Positions 25,518 through 34,573 of a stretch of 64,000 bases of DNA are shown one piece after another (position 1 is the stretch's first letter; every line of letters starts with the position of its first letter). This DNA is from Chloroflexota bacterium (lineage in GTDB: Bacteria > Chloroflexota > Anaerolineae > Anaerolineales > UBA11579). Where the stretch lies: NCBI GenBank assembly GCA_013112575.1, contig JABFGG010000016.1, positions 1 through 64,000 on the forward strand, read 5' to 3'. Below the pieces are notes generated by a model that did not search any database, was not told the DNA's origin, and was given only the letters and a program-made list of their open reading frames with translations. A program made the translations under genes and the position numbers.

Positions 25518-27076
25518 TGCTGTTCGCCCTCGGCAATACCGGCCATAAGCAAGCCTAGTTTTTCGGCGGTGGCTTCGGCACGGGGGACTTCACCCATAAT
25601 ACTGCCCTCAAAGATAACGATGATCCGGTCGGCCAGGGCCATGATCTCATCCAGGTCTTCTGAGATGAGCAGGGTGGCGCGGCCGGCTTCACGTTGCTCC
25701 AGCAGGCGCTCGTGAACGTATTCAGTGGCACCAATGTCGAGGCCGCGGGTGGGCTGCGAGGCAATCAATACATCTGGCTGGCGGGAAAGCTCACGAGCCA
25801 ACACCAATTTCTGAATATTGCCCCCGGATAAGCTCTTGACCGGCGTTTCCTGCGAAGGAGTCTTGACGTTATAGCTTTCGATGAGGGTATCGGCGTTGGT
25901 AGAGACCGTCTTGAGGTTGAGGAAACCGGATTGGGAGAAGGGCTGTTGGTGATGCTCCCGCAGGATCAAATTCTCGGCAACGGAAAACTCTTTGATCATG
26001 CCATCGCGCATACGCTCTTCGGGGATGTAGGCCATACCGCTTTCCATGATCTGCCCGGGAGAAGCCTGTGAGACATCCTGCCCCTTCAAAAAGACCTTGC
26101 CATCGGTAGCAGGGCGTAAACCTGTGATGACTTCGGCCAGTTCGCGCTGACCATTACCGGAGACCCCTGCGAGCCCAAGTATTTCCCCGGAGTAGACTTC
26201 AAAATCCACGCCGCGTAGAGCGGGGGTTTCGCGGTTACTAAGGGCTTTGAGGTTTTCGACTTGAAGCTGTACATCCCCAAGTGCTACATCTGGCTTGTCT
26301 TTCTCCAGGCCAAGTTCGCGGCCGACCATCATTTCAGCCAAAATGCCCTTGGTGGCGTCTTTTGTAGAGCGGCTGCCCTCGACACGGCCATCGCGTAAAA
26401 CCGTTACACGGTCACAAATGTCGATGACTTCGTGCAGTTTGTGAGAGATGAAAATGAGGGCGTGCCCATCAGAAACCATCTGACGCATGGTTACGAAGAA
26501 CTCGTCCACTTCCTGAGGGGTGAGCACCGCCGTGGGTTCGTCGAGGATGAGGAGGGCGGCACCACGATAGAGCGCTTTGATAATCTCGACACGTTGCTGC
26601 TGGCCTACAGAAAGCTGCCAGATATAGGCGTCTGGTTCCACTTGCAGGCCGTAGATCTCGCCTAATTCGAGGATACGTTCTGATACTACATCCAGGTCAG
26701 TCAAGAAGCCTCTGGAAGACTCCAGCCCCAATGCCACATTCTCGGCTACAGTTAATGAGTCAACCAACATGAAGTGCTGGTGGATCATGCCAATGCCTAG
26801 ACGCATGGCATCACCCGGTGAGTGAATCGATACCTTTTCATCGTTCAGCCAAATGTCCCCTTCGTTCTGGCTATACAGACCATACAAGATCTTCATGAGC
26901 GTACTTTTACCGGCCCCGTTCTCGCCGAGCAGTGCATGCACTTCTCCGCTGGATACGTCAAAATCCACCTTGTCGTTCGCCAGTACGCCTGGGAAACGTT
27001 TGGTGATGCCGTGCATCTCCATTTTATGAATGCGTCGATGACCAGTGGGGAGTAGTTCGCTCTGAGTTTCGCTCAT
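25514..27076 (-). CDS. Nucleoside-type ABC transporter, double ATPase
   Basis: About 520 residues with two ATPase halves. The first has Walker A GENGAGKST, signature LSVGQQQRVEIIKAL and Walker B LLILDEPTAVLTPQE; the second has a degenerate Walker A (SGNGQRELAEV) and LSGGNIQKLVLARELS, the usual asymmetry of the RbsA/BmpB-like ATPases. It energises the two permeases at 29315 and 30244 with the BMP lipoprotein at 27261. Members of this BMP/CUT2 group carry purine and pyrimidine nucleosides. ATG 27076 is preceded by AAGGAT. Confidence 0.9.
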   Translation of the reverse strand: MSETQSELLPTGHRRIHKMEMHGITKRFPGVLANDKVDFDVSSGEVHALLGENGAGKSTLMKILYGLYSQNEGDIWLNDEKVSIHSPGDAMRLGIGMIHQHFMLVDSLTVAENVALGLESSRGFLTDLDVVSERILELGEIYGLQVEPDAYIWQLSVGQQQRVEIIKALYRGAALLILDEPTAVLTPQEVDEFFVTMRQMVSDGHALIFISHKLHEVIDICDRVTVLRDGRVEGSRSTKDATKGILAEMMVGRELGLEKDKPDVALGDVQLQVENLKALSNRETPALRGVDFEVYSGEILGLAGVSGNGQRELAEVITGLRPATDGKVFLKGQDVSQASPGQIMESGMAYIPEERMRDGMIKEFSVAENLILREHHQQPFSQSGFLNLKTVSTNADTLIESYNVKTPSQETPVKSLSGGNIQKLVLARELSRQPDVLIASQPTRGLDIGATEYVHERLLEQREAGRATLLISEDLDEIMALADRIIVIFEGSIMGEVPRAEATAEKLGLLMAGIAEGEQH

Positions 27077-27102
27077 GCCGGGTTCATCCTTGTTTTTGTG
27101 AG

Positions 27103-27137
27103 AACCGGTGTGTACAAGCTTTCTGTACACACCGGTT
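27103..27137. terminator. Perfect 14-bp stem between BMP and ATPase genes
   Basis: AACCGGTGTGTACA pairs perfectly with TGTACACACCGGTT across a 7-nt loop. It lies 27 bp upstream of the ATPase start within a leftward operon. It may protect the abundant binding-protein message or act as a partial terminator that lowers ATPase expression. Confidence 0.6.
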
Positions 27138-27260
27138 GTTTTATCTTGCTAGTGAAATTGAATGCTAACTAACATTTACAGCCTGAATTATCCTTGCCTG
27201 AAAGGCCTCAACGTAAACTGGCGTGAAGTTGGGGCACTTGCAGATTTGGCAAATCCGCTG

Positions 27261-29222
27261 CTACGGTAGAGGTTCGATTTCGCCAGAGATGATGCCGTCG
27301 ATGGTGGCTTGCACCTGTTCAGCAACGTCAGCAGGCAGATCAAAGTCAGGGTTCAATTCGATGGTTTCACCACTGTTTTCCAGGGTGATGAGATAGGCTT
27401 CGCCACCGAGTGTGCCACTATTGATGTTGTTGATAATGAGATTCAGCACTACGGCCCAGTCATAGATCTGGCCGCCCACAACGATGTCAGGGGCCAGGGA
27501 AGTCTGGCTGGATTGGGTTCCTAACCACAATGCGCCATTCTCTTCGGCAACACCAATGGCACCAACCACCATCTGGGCTGTACCGGTCAGAACGTCAGCG
27601 CCAGCAGCGATATGTGTATTGGCAGCTTCAGCAGCCAGGGCTACGTCAGAGAAGGAGCCGATGTAGTTGACATTGACCTGGGCGTCAGGGTTGATCGCTT
27701 CAGCGCCAGCCACAAAGCCGTCCACGTACAGTTTGGCGTCACCGGTTTCGATGGGGCCAATTACGCCGATGACATTGCTTTCGGTCATCAAGCCGGCGAT
27801 CACACCATTGACGTAACCGCCCTGATCTGAAGCAGCTTCATAGGCAAATACGTTGGTGATGCCTTCTTCTACAAAGGTTGCTGAGGTTGTACCATGGGCA
27901 AAGCTGGTCTCGGGGAAGTCTGGTGCAATTTCCTGCAGCGAGCTACCGTATTGCGAACCATGTGCGATGATGAAGTCGTACCCTTCGGCAGCGTAATCGC
28001 GGATGGCAGCAGCGGCATCATCTACAACGAACATACCTTCTGAGAAATCAAAAGTAAAGTTCGCTTCGCCGCCCATTTCGCCCTGGATCTTGACAAGGGC
28101 ATCATACATGCTCTGGCTGAAAGCCAGGTCGTTGACGGCACTGGGCATAACTACTGCTACACGGAAAGGCTCGCCACTTGCAGCGATTGCGAGTGTTTCG
28201 ATTTCACCGGCGATGATGCCGTCGATGGTGGCTTGCACCTGTTCAGCAACGTCAGCAGGCAGATCAAAGTCAGGGTTCAATTCGATGGTTTCACCACTGT
28301 TTTCCAGGGTGATGAGATAGGCTTCCCCACCGAGGGTGCCACTATTGATGTTGTCGAGCATCTCGTTGAGTACCACGGCCCAGTCATAGATCTGGCCGCC
28401 CACAACGATATCAGGTGCTAGAGAAGTCTGGCTGGATTGGGTTCCTAACCACAATGCGCCATTCTCTTCGGCAACACCAATGGCGCCAACCACCATCTGG
28501 GCTGTACCGGTCAATACATCAGCGCCGGCGGCGATATGTGTATTGGCAGCTTCAGCAGCCAGGGCTACGTCAGAGAAAGAGCCGATGTAGTTGACATTGA
28601 CCTGGGCAGCCGGGTTGGCTGATTTGGCGCCAGCCACAAAGCCGTCCACGTACAGTTTGGCGTCACCGGTTTCGATGGGGCCTACCACGCCGATGACATT
28701 GCTTTCGGTCATCAAGCCGGCGATCACACCATTGACGTAACCGCCCTGATCTGAAGCAGCTTCATAGGCAAATATATTGGTGATGCCTTCTTCTACAAAG
28801 GTTGCTGAGGTTGTACCATGGGCAAAGCTGGTCTCGGGGAAGTCAGGTGCAATTTCCTGCAGCGAGCTACCATATTGCGAACCATGTGCGATGATAAAGT
28901 CGAAGCCTTCAGCGGCGTAATCGCGGATGGCAGCAGCGGCATCATCTACAACGAACATGCCTTCTGAGAAATCAAAAGTAAAGTTCGCTTCGCCGCCCAT
29001 TTCGCCCTGGATCTTGACAAGGGCATCATACATGCTTTGGCTGAAAGCCAGGTCGTTGATGGCGCTGGGCATAACTACTGCTACACGGAAAGGCTCGCCA
29101 GTCGGTTCTTCAACGGCAGGTTCATCTACTGCCGGAGCTTCGGTTTCGGCTGTGCCGCCACCACATGCTGCTAACAACATGGCTAACAGAATGAGTAAGG
29201 CAAGCCATTTAGTGTGTTTCAT
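27261..29222 (-). CDS. Two-headed BMP-family nucleoside-binding lipoprotein
   Basis: 653 residues, about twice the size of a normal BMP (Med/PnrA) protein. A lipoprotein signal ends LLAAC (Cys20), followed by an acidic Glu/Pro linker. Two nearly identical BMP domains start at residues 42 and ~350 with GEPFRVAVVMPSA, and each contains DLAFSQSMYDALVKI, IIAHGSQYGSSLQEIAPDF, the ligand-pocket-like ASDQGGYVNGVIAGLM and GALWLGTQSSQTS. The domains differ in a few places (INDLAF/VNDLAF, EMLDNINSG/LIINNINSG), so this is a true duplication rather than an assembly error. It captures a purine-type nucleoside or base for the adjacent permeases. Confidence 0.9.
   Translation of the reverse strand: MKHTKWLALLILLAMLLAACGGGTAETEAPAVDEPAVEEPTGEPFRVAVVMPSAINDLAFSQSMYDALVKIQGEMGGEANFTFDFSEGMFVVDDAAAAIRDYAAEGFDFIIAHGSQYGSSLQEIAPDFPETSFAHGTTSATFVEEGITNIFAYEAASDQGGYVNGVIAGLMTESNVIGVVGPIETGDAKLYVDGFVAGAKSANPAAQVNVNYIGSFSDVALAAEAANTHIAAGADVLTGTAQMVVGAIGVAEENGALWLGTQSSQTSLAPDIVVGGQIYDWAVVLNEMLDNINSGTLGGEAYLITLENSGETIELNPDFDLPADVAEQVQATIDGIIAGEIETLAIAASGEPFRVAVVMPSAVNDLAFSQSMYDALVKIQGEMGGEANFTFDFSEGMFVVDDAAAAIRDYAAEGYDFIIAHGSQYGSSLQEIAPDFPETSFAHGTTSATFVEEGITNVFAYEAASDQGGYVNGVIAGLMTESNVIGVIGPIETGDAKLYVDGFVAGAEAINPDAQVNVNYIGSFSDVALAAEAANTHIAAGADVLTGTAQMVVGAIGVAEENGALWLGTQSSQTSLAPDIVVGGQIYDWAVVLNLIINNINSGTLGGEAYLITLENSGETIELNPDFDLPADVAEQVQATIDGIISGEIEPLP
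27272..28176 (-). repeat. Intragenic direct repeat, copy encoding the C-terminal BMP domain
   Basis: Direct repeat of the 28196-29100 copy with a period of 924 bp (308 codons); long stretches are identical at the DNA level, for example around 27290-27420 and 28214-28344. Confidence 0.9.
28196..29100 (-). repeat. Intragenic direct repeat, copy encoding the N-terminal BMP domain
   Basis: Partner of the 27272-28176 repeat. Scattered mostly third-position differences and a few codon changes show that the copies have begun to diverge. Confidence 0.9.
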
Positions 29223-29314
29223 AGGTGTTTCTTCTCCTAAGATAGTTTATTTCTATATTTTTAGAGTCATACAAAAGTTTCGTTACGTTGTTGTCACCTC
29301 CTCGATGGATGATT

Positions 29315-30247
29315 TCATTCTCCACGTTCATATACTTTGGTTAATGCGGAAGGAGGCCGTACGCGTGAGACCGTGAGCACTAGGGCCACGATAGTCAATA
29401 CATAGGGCATCATAACTGCAAAATCAGGTGGAATAGGGATGCTCAAGACCTGGATCCATAATTGTAAGGCATTGACCAGGCTGAATAAGAGTGCCCCAGC
29501 CAATACACCCAAAGGCCGCCATGCACCGAAGTAGACCAAAGCGACGGCAATAAAACCCAGACCGCTAGTCATGTTCTGTTGGAAAACGTTTAGCAGGGCG
29601 ATCGATAGGGAAGCACCGGCAATGGAGGCCAATATGCCTCCCAGGGTGACTGTGAAGTAGCGCACACGATTAACACTAACACCCAGCGAATCTGCTGCCT
29701 GAGGGTTCTCGCCAACTGCACGGATCTTGAGACCCAGTGTGGTTTTGTTGAGCACAAACCAGGCGATAGGAACCAGAGCAAAAGCACCGTAAACCATAAG
29801 GTTCTGGCTAAAAAAGATCTCGCCAAGTACGGGGATATCACTGAGGAAAGGAATGTGTACTGGGCGGAAACCACTGACTGTTTCGACAGTACCGACGAGT
29901 TTTTGGAACAGCAAGTCGCTCAAGCCCAGCCCAAAGAGATAGACACCGATCCCGCTAATGCCTTGTTGGGCTTGTAAGGTAACACTGATGAAAGCCATCA
30001 AGAGGCCCATAACCAGGCCAATGATTACAGCCGCGAGTAACCCCAGCCACAAATTGCCGGTGGTTAGGGTGACAAAAAAAGCGCCAAAAGCTCCCAGAAG
30101 CATCTGACCTTCCACACCTAAATTGAGCACGCCACTGCGCTGTCCAAAGGTCTCGCCGATGGATGCATACAAATACGGAGTTGCTAAGCGAATGCCAGAG
30201 GCCAATATGCCGATAATGACTTGTGCGGTGAAAAGGTCTGCGATCAT
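29315..30247 (-). CDS. Nucleoside-type ABC transporter permease 2
   Basis: 310 residues, about eight to nine membrane helices, BPD_transp_2 (CUT2/BMP) family, with GQRSGVLNLGVEGQMLLGAF and the EAA-like cytoplasmic loop TLGLKIRAVGENPQAADSLG. Its ATG overlaps the stop of the preceding permease (ATGA), indicating translational coupling and a heterodimeric channel. It is part of the leftward operon with the BMP protein and the double ATPase. Confidence 0.9.
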   Translation of the reverse strand: MIADLFTAQVIIGILASGIRLATPYLYASIGETFGQRSGVLNLGVEGQMLLGAFGAFFVTLTTGNLWLGLLAAVIIGLVMGLLMAFISVTLQAQQGISGIGVYLFGLGLSDLLFQKLVGTVETVSGFRPVHIPFLSDIPVLGEIFFSQNLMVYGAFALVPIAWFVLNKTTLGLKIRAVGENPQAADSLGVSVNRVRYFTVTLGGILASIAGASLSIALLNVFQQNMTSGLGFIAVALVYFGAWRPLGVLAGALLFSLVNALQLWIQVLSIPIPPDFAVMMPYVLTIVALVLTVSRVRPPSALTKVYERGE

Positions 30248-31413
30248 GTGCTCACCTCCGGCTCTATCTCAGCTTCAGGCGGGTCTGGGTCTGGTGGCTT
30301 TTCCTCGACTATACGTGCGATTTCCGCTGTTCGTTGACGGCGACGGCGTATGATCTCACTACTGACTACGAAGATGACCACAAGACCGTTGAGAACGGTG
30401 ATCAAGGCAGAAGGAACCTGAACTACGCGTTGCAACTTGTTAGCCCCGACCAGCATAGCACCAAAAAGGAAAGAGGCTGGAATAGTGCCTATAGGATGTA
30501 GCTGTCCAAATAGTGCAGCCACGATGCCGTTAAAACCGGCGCTACCGGTGAAGCCCGAGGCCGAGCCATCTGTGATCATGCGGTAATTGAGGCCATAGAC
30601 CTGTATCGCCCCGGCCAGACCAGCAAATGCACCGCTGAGTAGTAATGAGATCACGATGCTGCGTTTGACATTGATGCCCGCGTATTTGGAAGCATCAGGG
30701 TTTTGGCCGACAGCACGAATACGATATCCCAGCGTGGTGCGCCATAGCAGGATGTAGACCAGAATGGCTAAAGCAATAGCGATAGCGGCGCCCATATGCA
30801 AGCGTGTGGGCACGAGGCGTGGCAAATGGTACAGATCTTCTAATCTGGCAGTCTGGGGAATTTGAGAAGCTACCTCAGCTTGAGCCGGATCGATCATTGG
30901 TCCACGCAACAAGAAATTCATCAATTGCACGGCAATGGCGTTCATCATAATCGTGCTGAGGATCTCATTGACATTGAAGTAAGCTTTGAGGATACCGGGA
31001 ACACCGCCCCAGATAGCACCGCCTGCAAAACCCATCACCATTGCGGCAGGGATCATGACCCAGCCGGGCCAATCGGTGTAGGTGAGCCCCAACCACGTCG
31101 CCAGTAGCGCGCCCACAATCATCTGCCCTTCGCCACCGATGTTGATGACGTTACCTCGGAAAGCGATGGTGATACCAATACCCACTAAGAGTAGTGGCGT
31201 GGCCTTGACGATAGTCTCAGCGACGGCATTGGAATTGCCAAAGGCACCCTCCCAAAGGGCCTGATAGGCCACAATTGGGTCGGCGCCTAACAAAAGCAAC
31301 ATGACGGCGCCAATCAGCAGAGCAGCCAAAGTTGCCAGAAGTGGCAGAGCCACAGTGTACATGTCGAAGCGGGAGAACCAGGATCTGAGTCTAGTAGTCA
31401 GCGTTGAATTCAT
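30244..31413 (-). CDS. Nucleoside-type ABC transporter permease 1
   Basis: 389 residues, BPD_transp_2 family, about nine helices, with FRGNVINIGGEGQMIVGAL and the cytoplasmic loop TLGYRIRAVGQNPDASKYAG. The C-terminal ~45 residues are charged and proline-rich (EEKPPDPDPPEAEIEPE), an unusual tail. First permease of the transporter; 97 bp after the xanthine-dehydrogenase-type gene and probably cotranscribed with it. Confidence 0.9.
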   Translation of the reverse strand: MNSTLTTRLRSWFSRFDMYTVALPLLATLAALLIGAVMLLLLGADPIVAYQALWEGAFGNSNAVAETIVKATPLLLVGIGITIAFRGNVINIGGEGQMIVGALLATWLGLTYTDWPGWVMIPAAMVMGFAGGAIWGGVPGILKAYFNVNEILSTIMMNAIAVQLMNFLLRGPMIDPAQAEVASQIPQTARLEDLYHLPRLVPTRLHMGAAIAIALAILVYILLWRTTLGYRIRAVGQNPDASKYAGINVKRSIVISLLLSGAFAGLAGAIQVYGLNYRMITDGSASGFTGSAGFNGIVAALFGQLHPIGTIPASFLFGAMLVGANKLQRVVQVPSALITVLNGLVVIFVVSSEIIRRRRQRTAEIARIVEEKPPDPDPPEAEIEPEVST

Positions 31414-31509
31414 ATATGGAAGCGTTCCTTCCTTGGATTGATGTTCGTACTGCTTCGATTCTACATATTATTCAGACAAAATGACGATTATTCAAGTGGC
31501 ATTTGTCCC

Positions 31510-34092
31510 TTATGCTTTGCGCTTGTCTAGTCCGCGTTTTGGGATGCGCATGGGTAGCTTATACCTGCGCACACCATCATACTGGTAAAGGGCATTGGCG
31601 ACAGCACCAGCTGTGGGCACAAGTCCAATCTCGCCGACCCCTTTGGCACCATAAGGGCCGTGGGGATCCGGTACTTCCACGCCGATAACTTCCATCTCGG
31701 GCATCTCTTTGGCGCGCAATATACCCATTTTGCGCAGGCGCGTGCTTTTTGGGCGACCATTTTCCATCTCAAGTTCTTCGCTGATAGCATAACCCAAGCC
31801 CATGTGGATCGAGCCTTCTAACTGGCCTTCAAAAAGGGTGGGGTTGAAGATCTTGCCAGCATCGTGGGCCGCAGTGATTTTCTCAAAATTACCGTCCTCA
31901 TCAAGCGTGACCAGTTGGGTAGCGTAACTGTAGGAATAGTGCGTGTAGACTTTTTCTACCATGGCACCGGGCTTTGTAGTCCAATCTACGACCCACTCAC
32001 CATCGTATTGTTTGCCAACGAGATCGGCCAATGAGTTGCTTTCCAAATCTTTTTTCAATTCTTTGCAGGCATCGATCAGGGCATTACCGACCAGAGAAGT
32101 GGCACGTGATGCAGTGGTCATGCCCGCTTCCTGTTCGGCCACAGTATCAATGCGTACTTCAACCAGAGCCGGATCGATACTGGTTTCATTGCATACCACC
32201 TGTAAAGCAATCGTGTTAACGCCCTGGCCCATTTCTGTCCAACCGTGGTCGATGAGCACTTTGTCGGCGGCTTCAATAGTGATGCGTGCCGAAGAAGCAT
32301 CGGGCATGCCGTTGCCAATACCGGTGTTCTTGATGCCACAGGCGATGCCGGCATATTTGGCTGCTTGATATTCATCCTTGACGGCCAGTAAGGTCTCGCG
32401 TACCCCGGCCCCCGATTCGATGATTTGGCCTGTAGCGGTCATGTCGCCGTCCTGTAGAGCATTGTCGTAGCGGAACTGCCAGCGATCAAAGCCGCCTTTT
32501 TCGCAGAGTTCGTCGATCAATGACTCCAGGCCAAAGGCAGCCTGGTTTACACCAAAGCCACGCATGGCACCGCATGGCAGGTTGTTGGTGTATACAGCTG
32601 TGCTTTCTACATTGGTGACTGGGAAGTTGTAGGCCCCGGTGGCATGCCCGGCTGAGCGTTCCAACACCTTCATGCCCACTGAAGCGTATGCGCCAGTGTC
32701 GCCAAGGAACTTGACTTTGCAGAAGGTCAACTTGCCTTCACCGTCACTGCCGATCTTGTACTCCATCCAGATGGGATGGCGTTTGGGATGGAAAGCAATC
32801 GATTCGTCGCGCGTCATGCGGACCTTGACCGGGCGCTGTAACAGGTGTGCGGCCAGCGCAGCGTGGCCCTGAACTGACAAATCTTCTTTGCCGCCAAAGC
32901 CGCCGCCATTGGGCACCATTTTGATGCGGATCTTTTCTATGGGCAGATCCAATAATTTGGCGATTTGGTTTCGGTCATCGAAAATCCCCTGGCTCTGTGA
33001 AAGTACTTCAAGGCCATCGTCGGTGGGGTAGGCGACAGCGCTTTCCGGCTCCATGAAGCCGTGTTCGATCATTTGGGTTTCAAAGACCCCTTCAGCTACA
33101 AAGGCAGACTGTTCCGTAGCTTCATTTAGATCACCGCGGCTGGTGGTGGTTGTAGACAAGATGTTGTCGTCCAGGTTTGCGTGGACCTTGGGGCTGGAAG
33201 GTTGTGAAGCTGTGTGCATATCGATGATAGGCTCTAGGACTTCATATTCGACCCTGATCAAGCCCACAGCCTCGCGCGCCACACTGTCCGATTCGGCCAC
33301 GACAAGGGCCAAGACATCACCAACATAGTTGGTGGTCTCGCCTTCGGCGATCATCTGGGGCCAGTCTTGCTTGATCAGGCCAACATAACGGTCACCAGGG
33401 AAGTCGCTGGCAGTGAATACGTGGATGCCTTCCATGACTTCGGCTTTGCTGGTATCGATCTTAAGAACTTTGGCACGGGGATGGTCACTAAATTTTAGTG
33501 CACCATAGGCCATGCCTTCCATGCGGATGTCATCCACATAGGCGTGTTGGCCCAACACCAGGGCCTGAGACTTATATTTGGGGTGGCGATCACCAATACG
33601 TGCTTCAGTTTGCGGTACTTCGATCTCTTCTTCTTTGTGAATGACTTCGGCGGCATACATGACGGCGTCAACGATCTTCTTGTAGCCGGTGCAGCGGCAC
33701 AGGTTGGGGGTGAGGGCTTTTTCTACATCATCGCGCGTAGGCTGCGGATTCTTATTGATCAAAGCATTGGATTGCATCACAATGCCTGGGATACAAAAAC
33801 CACATTGCACACCGCCTTTGGAGACAAAGGCATTGCTGAACACCGACTGGCGGTATTCGCCCAATCCTTCGGTAGTCAGTACATTGCCATCGGCCACCTT
33901 GCTCATGGGAGTCACGCAAGCCAATACTGCTTTGTTGTTGACGTCAACTACACAACAACCACAGGCGGCTTGGGGAGCACAGCCATCTTTGGGCGATATT
34001 ATATTTTCGTGTTCTCTAAGATAAGTTAATAGTGGAAGATCAGGATTCCCATCAAATTCTTTGGGCTGTTGATTGAGCGTAAATCGAATCAA
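31510..34092 (-). CDS. Fused xanthine dehydrogenase-type molybdenum hydroxylase
   Basis: 860 residues joining the [2Fe-2S] subunit and the molybdenum subunit, with no FAD domain, close in size and order to the Se-dependent xanthine dehydrogenase-like family. Residues 1-160 hold two iron-sulfur clusters: GCAPQAACGCC and GGVQCGFC with LCRCTGYKK. The large part has the xanthine oxidase hammerhead (~175-275) and Mo-cofactor domains with GGGFGGKEDLSVQ, CGAMRGFGVNQA and a C-terminal GAKGVGEIGLVPTAGAVANAL containing the base Glu. It hydroxylates a purine or related heterocycle or aldehyde; the nucleoside transporter beside it favours a purine. The start is TTG 34092 with GGAGG 6 nt upstream. Confidence 0.87.
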   Translation of the reverse strand: MIRFTLNQQPKEFDGNPDLPLLTYLREHENIISPKDGCAPQAACGCCVVDVNNKAVLACVTPMSKVADGNVLTTEGLGEYRQSVFSNAFVSKGGVQCGFCIPGIVMQSNALINKNPQPTRDDVEKALTPNLCRCTGYKKIVDAVMYAAEVIHKEEEIEVPQTEARIGDRHPKYKSQALVLGQHAYVDDIRMEGMAYGALKFSDHPRAKVLKIDTSKAEVMEGIHVFTASDFPGDRYVGLIKQDWPQMIAEGETTNYVGDVLALVVAESDSVAREAVGLIRVEYEVLEPIIDMHTASQPSSPKVHANLDDNILSTTTTSRGDLNEATEQSAFVAEGVFETQMIEHGFMEPESAVAYPTDDGLEVLSQSQGIFDDRNQIAKLLDLPIEKIRIKMVPNGGGFGGKEDLSVQGHAALAAHLLQRPVKVRMTRDESIAFHPKRHPIWMEYKIGSDGEGKLTFCKVKFLGDTGAYASVGMKVLERSAGHATGAYNFPVTNVESTAVYTNNLPCGAMRGFGVNQAAFGLESLIDELCEKGGFDRWQFRYDNALQDGDMTATGQIIESGAGVRETLLAVKDEYQAAKYAGIACGIKNTGIGNGMPDASSARITIEAADKVLIDHGWTEMGQGVNTIALQVVCNETSIDPALVEVRIDTVAEQEAGMTTASRATSLVGNALIDACKELKKDLESNSLADLVGKQYDGEWVVDWTTKPGAMVEKVYTHYSYSYATQLVTLDEDGNFEKITAAHDAGKIFNPTLFEGQLEGSIHMGLGYAISEELEMENGRPKSTRLRKMGILRAKEMPEMEVIGVEVPDPHGPYGAKGVGEIGLVPTAGAVANALYQYDGVRRYKLPMRIPKRGLDKRKA

Positions 34093-34268
34093 AAGGTACC
34101 TCCAATTGGATTACTCATAGCTGTAACTGAATTTGTGGTGGACAAAAAAGGACTTGATTTGATAAGAGGATATTGGGAAAATGCCACATATTGAGCATGA
34201 TTCCCTGAGTAGTTGCACCAACAAACTTGTGCAAGATACGTGGGTTGCCCGGTGTGGGCAGCAGATAT

Positions 34269-34381
34269 ATCGGGTAGGCGCATTGAATCGGCGGACTGGA
34301 ACGCGGCACTTTTCGACGGGGTGATGTGCCCCCGACGCCGGCATGGACCTGATTTTGTCCATGACGACCGCCGATCCCGAT
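34269..34381 (-). ncRNA. Structured leader RNA candidate of the molybdenum hydroxylase operon
   Basis: Beginning at the predicted transcription start, the minus-strand RNA can form stacked closing helices: ATCGGG (34381-34376) with CCCGAT (34274-34269), and ATCGGCGG (34375-34368) with CCGCCGAT (34294-34287). Inside are a 7-bp hairpin (CATGGAC, 34363-34357, with GTCCATG, 34348-34342) and a GC-rich hairpin around 34303-34340 (GGGG/CCCC flanked by further pairs). About 165 nt of further leader, with small stems near 34215-34235 and 34244-34260, leads to the ribosome site. This has the form of a riboswitch aptamer, but I cannot match it to a known class. Confidence 0.5.
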
Positions 34382-34387
34382 GTAAGC

Positions 34388-34416
34388 ATTGTAGCAAAAT
34401 CACAAGTCGAATGCAA
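34388..34416 (-). promoter_or_regulatory. Promoter of the molybdenum hydroxylase/transporter operon
   Basis: TTGCAT (34416-34411) and TACAAT (34393-34388) with a 17-nt spacer on the minus strand. The implied start near 34381 coincides with the first base of the outer helix of the structured leader, leaving a leader of about 290 nt. Confidence 0.6.
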
Positions 34417-34573
34417 TACGTGGTCCAGTCAAGGGAACTGTCAGGCTTACCCTCAAATATTATCCTTCGACTTATTGATTTTGAAATTTAAGGGTGTTTA
34501 TTGCATTCTTCCCCCTAATATATTATATTATTCCTTAACATTAAGTATTTATTTACAATAATCAGCGTGTAAC
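34417..34573. other. AT-rich upstream region of the tungstate regulator
   Basis: No gene. The last ~80 bp before the regulator are strongly AT-rich, with TACAAT at 34554-34559 and near-palindromic TA-rich sequence around 34517-34531, the likely place for the regulator promoter and operator. No -35 at a good distance and no ribosome site were found. Confidence 0.4.

Noticed and set aside
26990-27005. A sequence resembling the LacI operator (GGAAACGTTTGG)
   Set aside because: It lies inside the ATPase coding region, is not adjacent to a promoter and lacks the shared TTGACA context.
27261-29222. Assembly error as the cause of the doubled BMP domain
   Set aside because: The two copies differ at many positions including several amino acids, and the reading frame is intact throughout.
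34089-34416. Overlapping minus-strand reading frames of about 100 codons upstream of the molybdenum hydroxylase
   Set aside because: They have no ribosome site or protein similarity, and coincide with the structured leader and promoter.
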